Source of the DNA: DATGMB01 sp035293845
Lineage (GTDB): Bacteria > Acidobacteriota > Terriglobia > Bryobacterales > Bryobacteraceae
Direction of reading: 5' to 3'
DNA length: 9,574 nucleotides
Assembly: GCA_035293845.1 (NCBI GenBank)
Contig: DATGMB010000049.1
Span: 1-9,574, forward strand
A program made the translations under genes and the position numbers. This document shows, piece after piece, positions 5,256-9,574 of the stretch. Below the pieces are notes generated by a model. That model worked only from the letters and a program-made list of their open reading frames with translations. It was not told the origin of the DNA and did not search any database. Each line of letters opens with the position of its first letter. The stretch's first letter is position 1.

Positions 5256-7673
5256 ATGGATTTCCTGAAAGGCCTGAACCCGCAGCAGCGGGAAGCCGTC
5301 GCTCACACTGAAGGGCCGCTGCTGATTCTGGCGGGAGCCGGAAGCGGTAAGACCCGGGTCATCACCCATCGCATCGCCCATATCATTACCTCCCGGCATG
5401 TGCCGCCCTCCGCGGTACTGGCCGTAACCTTCACCAACAAGGCGGCGAACGAGATGCGCGAACGCGTGGCGGCGCTGCTCGATGGAGTGCCGCTCGATTC
5501 GGCGCCGAACGTCTCGACCTTCCATTCTTTCTGCGTGCGCCTTCTACGGCGCGATGGCGACCCGCTGGCGCGCGTCCGCCCCGGATTCACCCGGCGTTTC
5601 ACGATCTACGACGATGACGACCAGCTTTCGCTGATTAAAGCGGCGTACCGGGCGCTGGGCCTGGATGAGAAGGATTTCCTGCAGTACCGCGCCGTGCTGT
5701 CGCGCATCAGCGCCGCCAAGAACCGCAAGGAAACGCCGCAGGATCTCTACAAGAACGCGGTGAATCAGGAATCGGAGCGGGTGGCAGCGGTCTTCGAGGA
5801 ATACGAGAAGGCGCTGCGCAACGCCAACGCGCTCGATTTCGACGATCTGCTGCTCGAAGCGGTGCGCCTGCTCCACACCGACCAGCCGACGCGCGAAGCC
5901 TGGAACCGGCGGCTGAGCTATGTCATGGTGGATGAATACCAGGACACCAACCGCAGCCAGTACGAGCTGATGCGGCTGCTGACCGAAGCCCACGGCAATG
6001 TGTGCGTGGTCGGCGACGAGGACCAGTCGATTTATAGCTGGCGCGGGGCGGACATCCGCAACATCCTCGATTTCGAGCGCGATTTCCCCAAAGCCAAGAC
6101 CATCCGGCTGGAGCAGAACTACCGCTCGACCAAGAACATCCTGGCGGCGGCGGGCGCGGTCATCGAGAACAATAAGGCGCGCAAGGGCAAGAAGCTGTGG
6201 ACGGAAGCGGCGGCGGGGTCCCGGATCGGGCTGTACGCGGGCTTCGACGCGGAAAATGAGGCGCTGTTCATCGCCGATTCGATCGAAAAGCACCTGGCCT
6301 CGAACCCGCGCGACCACGTGGCGGTGCTGTACCGGACCAACTTCCAGTCGCGGCAGATCGAAGAGGCGCTGCGGCGCTACGGGCGCTCGTACAACGTCGT
6401 CGGCGGGTTCAGCTTCTATCAGCGCTCCGAGATCAAGGACACGGTGGCGTACCTGAAGCTCGCCCTTTCGAACAACGATTCGGCGAGCCTGCTGCGCATC
6501 ATCAACACGCCGGCGCGCGGGATCGGCAAAACCACCGTGGAGCAGATCGAATCGGTGGCGCGGGAGAACGGCATCGGGCTGTGGGATGCGATCGGCCGGA
6601 TCATCGACGGGCAGGGGCTTTCGACGCGGGCGCAATCGGCACTGGTGGCGTTCCGCAATCTGGTCCAGGAGATGTCGCTGGTCGCGGGGTCACAGAGCCT
6701 GCCGGAGCTGATCCGCTTCATCCTCGACCGCACCGGGTACCGGCGGATGCTCGAGCAGGAGAAGACGCCCGAATCCGAAACGCGCCTGGAAAACCTGAAC
6801 GAGCTGATCAACGCCGCGGCCGAGGCGGCGGAGCGAGGCGAAACGGCGGGCGACTTCCTGGACCACGCGGCGCTGGTGGCGGAGACCGACGCTTTCGACG
6901 AGCAGGCGCCGGTGACCCTGATGACGCTGCACAATGCCAAGGGCCTGGAATTTCCGGTGGTGTTTCTCTCGGGCATGGAGTTGGGGCTGTTCCCGCACAG
7001 CCGGTCGATGAATTCGGAAGAGGCGCTCGAAGAGGAACGGCGGCTGTGCTACGTCGGGATGACGCGCGCGCGCAAAAAGCTGGTGCTGACGTGGGCGCGC
7101 TACCGGCGGCGGTTCGGCGGCGGCGAGCAGGAGCGGTCGACGCCCTCGTGGTTTCTGGGCGAAGTGCCTGCGGAGCTGATCGAAAACCTGGGTCCGCAGG
7201 ACGAGCCGGGCGAGGTGAACCTGTTCAGCGAGCGCTACGACGTGCGGCAATCCGCGCGGCGCAACACGTTCACGGGCAAGACCTACAATTCGATCGAGAA
7301 CATCAGCCAGTTTTTTGGGGAACGCGGGCTGCCGTTCAACGGACCGCGGCAGACTGTGGGACCGCGGCCGGCTGCCGGCGCGCCGCCGGCTCCGCGGCCC
7401 CCGGCCAATACGATGCAGCCGGCGCACCGTCCGCCGGTGCATCAGCCGTCCCAGTTTCCGCGGCCGCCGCTGGCCACCAAGCCGCTGCCCGCGGCGGCTC
7501 CGCCCGTGCGGCGCGCCGCGCGCACGGGAATGACGGTCGAGCATCCCAAATACGGGACCGGGACCGTGGTGCGGCGCGAAGGGGAAGGCGAGGATGCTAA
7601 GATCACAGTAAACTTCCCTAAATTCGGGCTCAAGAAACTCGTCGAAAAATACGCAGGATTAAAGCGAAACTGA
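5256..7673 (+). CDS. pcrA: UvrD/PcrA-type ATP-dependent 3'-5' DNA helicase
   Basis: SF1A helicase that unwinds DNA in nucleotide excision and mismatch repair and clears recombinase or stalled polymerase. The start is ATG 5256 (MDFLKGLNPQQREAV, the usual family beginning), giving 805 aa; a GTG at 5238 would add six residues. AGGTGG (5236-5241) is 14 bases from the ATG, which is long, so the start is not certain. Motifs in order: Q motif LNPQQREAV; Walker A GAGSGKT (27-33); TFHSFC; DEYQDTN (Asp226-Glu227); QSIYSWRGAD; LEQNYRST; TLHNAKGLEFPVVFL; and YVGMTRARK (Arg604 and Arg606). After the motor core comes a Pro/Ala-rich linker of about 60 residues (about 690-752), then a Tudor-like end (VEHPKYGTGTVVRREGEGED...FGLKKLVEKYAGL) as in PcrA, which binds RNA polymerase. 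The length is somewhat above the typical 720-760 because of the linker. The stop overlaps the next gene. Confidence 0.96.
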   Translation: MDFLKGLNPQQREAVAHTEGPLLILAGAGSGKTRVITHRIAHIITSRHVPPSAVLAVTFTNKAANEMRERVAALLDGVPLDSAPNVSTFHSFCVRLLRRDGDPLARVRPGFTRRFTIYDDDDQLSLIKAAYRALGLDEKDFLQYRAVLSRISAAKNRKETPQDLYKNAVNQESERVAAVFEEYEKALRNANALDFDDLLLEAVRLLHTDQPTREAWNRRLSYVMVDEYQDTNRSQYELMRLLTEAHGNVCVVGDEDQSIYSWRGADIRNILDFERDFPKAKTIRLEQNYRSTKNILAAAGAVIENNKARKGKKLWTEAAAGSRIGLYAGFDAENEALFIADSIEKHLASNPRDHVAVLYRTNFQSRQIEEALRRYGRSYNVVGGFSFYQRSEIKDTVAYLKLALSNNDSASLLRIINTPARGIGKTTVEQIESVARENGIGLWDAIGRIIDGQGLSTRAQSALVAFRNLVQEMSLVAGSQSLPELIRFILDRTGYRRMLEQEKTPESETRLENLNELINAAAEAAERGETAGDFLDHAALVAETDAFDEQAPVTLMTLHNAKGLEFPVVFLSGMELGLFPHSRSMNSEEALEEERRLCYVGMTRARKKLVLTWARYRRRFGGGEQERSTPSWFLGEVPAELIENLGPQDEPGEVNLFSERYDVRQSARRNTFTGKTYNSIENISQFFGERGLPFNGPRQTVGPRPAAGAPPAPRPPANTMQPAHRPPVHQPSQFPRPPLATKPLPAAAPPVRRAARTGMTVEHPKYGTGTVVRREGEGEDAKITVNFPKFGLKKLVEKYAGLKRN

Positions 7674-7831
7674 TGAACACGAAGAACATCGAGGATAAGG
7701 CAGAACGGAAAAAGCTGAAGCGCGCGGCGCGCAAGAAGGCGGCGCCGAAGGCCAAGCGCGCCGCGGGCGTGGCGCGGGGATCGAACAAGAAGAAGATCCG
7801 CCACCAGGCGCAGGGCCAGCGCAAGCGGTAA
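7673..7831 (+). CDS. Very basic small protein, 52 aa, translationally coupled to the helicase
   Basis: The helicase stop and this ATG share one base (TGATG, 7671-7675), a classic coupling arrangement, and no separate strong RBS is seen. The protein begins MNTKNIEDKAERKKLKRAAR and ends GSNKKKIRHQAQGQRKR, with TAA at 7829-7831. It has 13 Lys and 8 Arg in 52 residues against only three acidic residues, all within the first 11. There are no aromatic residues and almost no hydrophobic core, so it is probably disordered alone and likely binds nucleic acid or another acidic partner. I recognise no family. Its position suggests a helper or modulator of the helicase, or an unrelated RNA/DNA-binding protein sharing the transcript. 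The opposite strand here also has open frames, which I treat as shadows. Confidence 0.68.
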   Translation: MNTKNIEDKAERKKLKRAARKKAAPKAKRAAGVARGSNKKKIRHQAQGQRKR

Positions 7832-7849
7832 CCGGGATCGCGCGTGGAT

Positions 7850-7876
7850 GAGCACGGCCCGCCATGGGCCGCGCTC
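7850..7876. terminator. Hairpin between convergent helicase operon and permease
   Basis: The sequence gagc-a-cggccc (7850-7860) pairs with gggccg-c-gctc (7866-7876): 6 bp, one A·C mismatch, then 4 bp, closing a gccat loop. It begins 18 bases after the small basic gene's stop and lies about 36 bases beyond the permease stop. No U-tract follows on either strand, so this is a possible 3'-end structure rather than a proven intrinsic terminator. Confidence 0.4.
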
Positions 7877-7912
7877 GTCCGGCAGCGCTTCAGCTCGCCG
7901 CACGCGGGACGG

Positions 7913-9430
<1,518 letters not shown>

Positions 9431-9436
9431 CAGAGA

Positions 9437-9442
9437 ATTCTA
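9437..9442 (-). promoter_or_regulatory. Probable -10 element placing transcription start on the permease GTG (leaderless)
   Basis: The minus strand reads TAGAAT (5 of 6 to TATAAT), followed by exactly six bases (tctctg) and then the GTG start codon, so the first transcribed base would be the G of GTG. No convincing -35 lies 17-18 bases upstream, and no Shine-Dalgarno sequence is present. This is consistent with leaderless translation but is not proof. Confidence 0.42.
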
Positions 9443-9574
9443 GCAAATGCGGATTTGGAGGCTGGCTCGCGCCGCATCTGGGCCGGAACGTGGCGAACCG
9501 GGCTCGCCGGGGGCAGCAACCGGCGGGCCGTCATTCCCACCGTCACCGGGGATGTTCCCGCCATCCGCTGCGGT
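9443..9574. other. Upstream flank with no supported gene
   Basis: These 132 bases run to the window edge. A minus-strand frame is open from the edge to a TAG at 9440-9442, but its Gly/Pro-rich reading and mixed third-position base use do not support a gene end. The plus-strand frames here give no recognisable start or motif either. Confidence 0.4.

Noticed and set aside
5544..6635. Minus-strand frame opposite the helicase (about 360 codons)
   Set aside because: Antisense to the conserved helicase motifs; composition typical of reversed GC-rich coding sequence.
9443..9574. C-terminus of a further minus-strand gene entering from the right edge
   Set aside because: The frame is open but Gly/Pro-rich, has only moderate GC at third positions and shows no motif; too short to support.

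Overview
The window is GC-rich DNA with tightly packed genes, running on from a larger chromosomal neighbourhood at both ends. Nothing in it marks a phage, plasmid or transposon. The mix of an exported FecR-domain protein with a Gly/Tyr-rich tail, a BON-domain protein with an Arg/Asp/Gly-rich head, a secreted esterase of the kind often found near polysaccharide-degradation genes, and a PcrA-type helicase with a Pro-rich linker resembles Acidobacteriota (Bryobacterales/Solibacter-like). That assignment is an inference from remembered family resemblance, not a measured result.

Layout from left to right. (a) 1-630 (+): the C-terminal two thirds or less of a nucleotide-sugar dehydrogenase that makes uronic acid precursors for surface polysaccharide; its N-terminus lies off the window. 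(b) 642-717: a long imperfect inverted repeat built of 10-bp units, between convergent genes. (c) 719-1120 and 1164-2006 (-): a 133-residue protein of unknown function behind a BON-domain protein, probably one transcription unit. The start region of the downstream gene lies inside a perfect 11-bp dyad. (d) 2226-3347 (+): an exported FecR-domain protein, divergent from the BON gene. (e) 3427-3840 (-): a degenerate receiver-domain protein that has lost the phosphoryl-accepting Asp. (f) 4053-4918 (+): a secreted alpha/beta hydrolase whose signal peptide and catalytic body are in different frames, apparently because one G is missing. (g) 5080-5193 (+): a possible 37-residue single-span membrane peptide. 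(h) 5256-7673 (+): a UvrD/PcrA DNA helicase, overlapped by one base by a 52-residue, extremely basic small protein (7673-7831). (i) 7913-9430 (-): an APC-family amino-acid permease that looks leaderless.

Functionally this is a patchwork of housekeeping (helicase, permease) and envelope or surface genes (sugar dehydrogenase, BON, FecR, secreted esterase), not one obvious pathway. The least explained items are the start-codon hairpin at 1117-1149, the small basic protein coupled to the helicase, the pseudo-receiver, and the hydrolase frameshift. I see no convincing new multi-gene system such as a defence island, CRISPR array or biosynthetic cluster.
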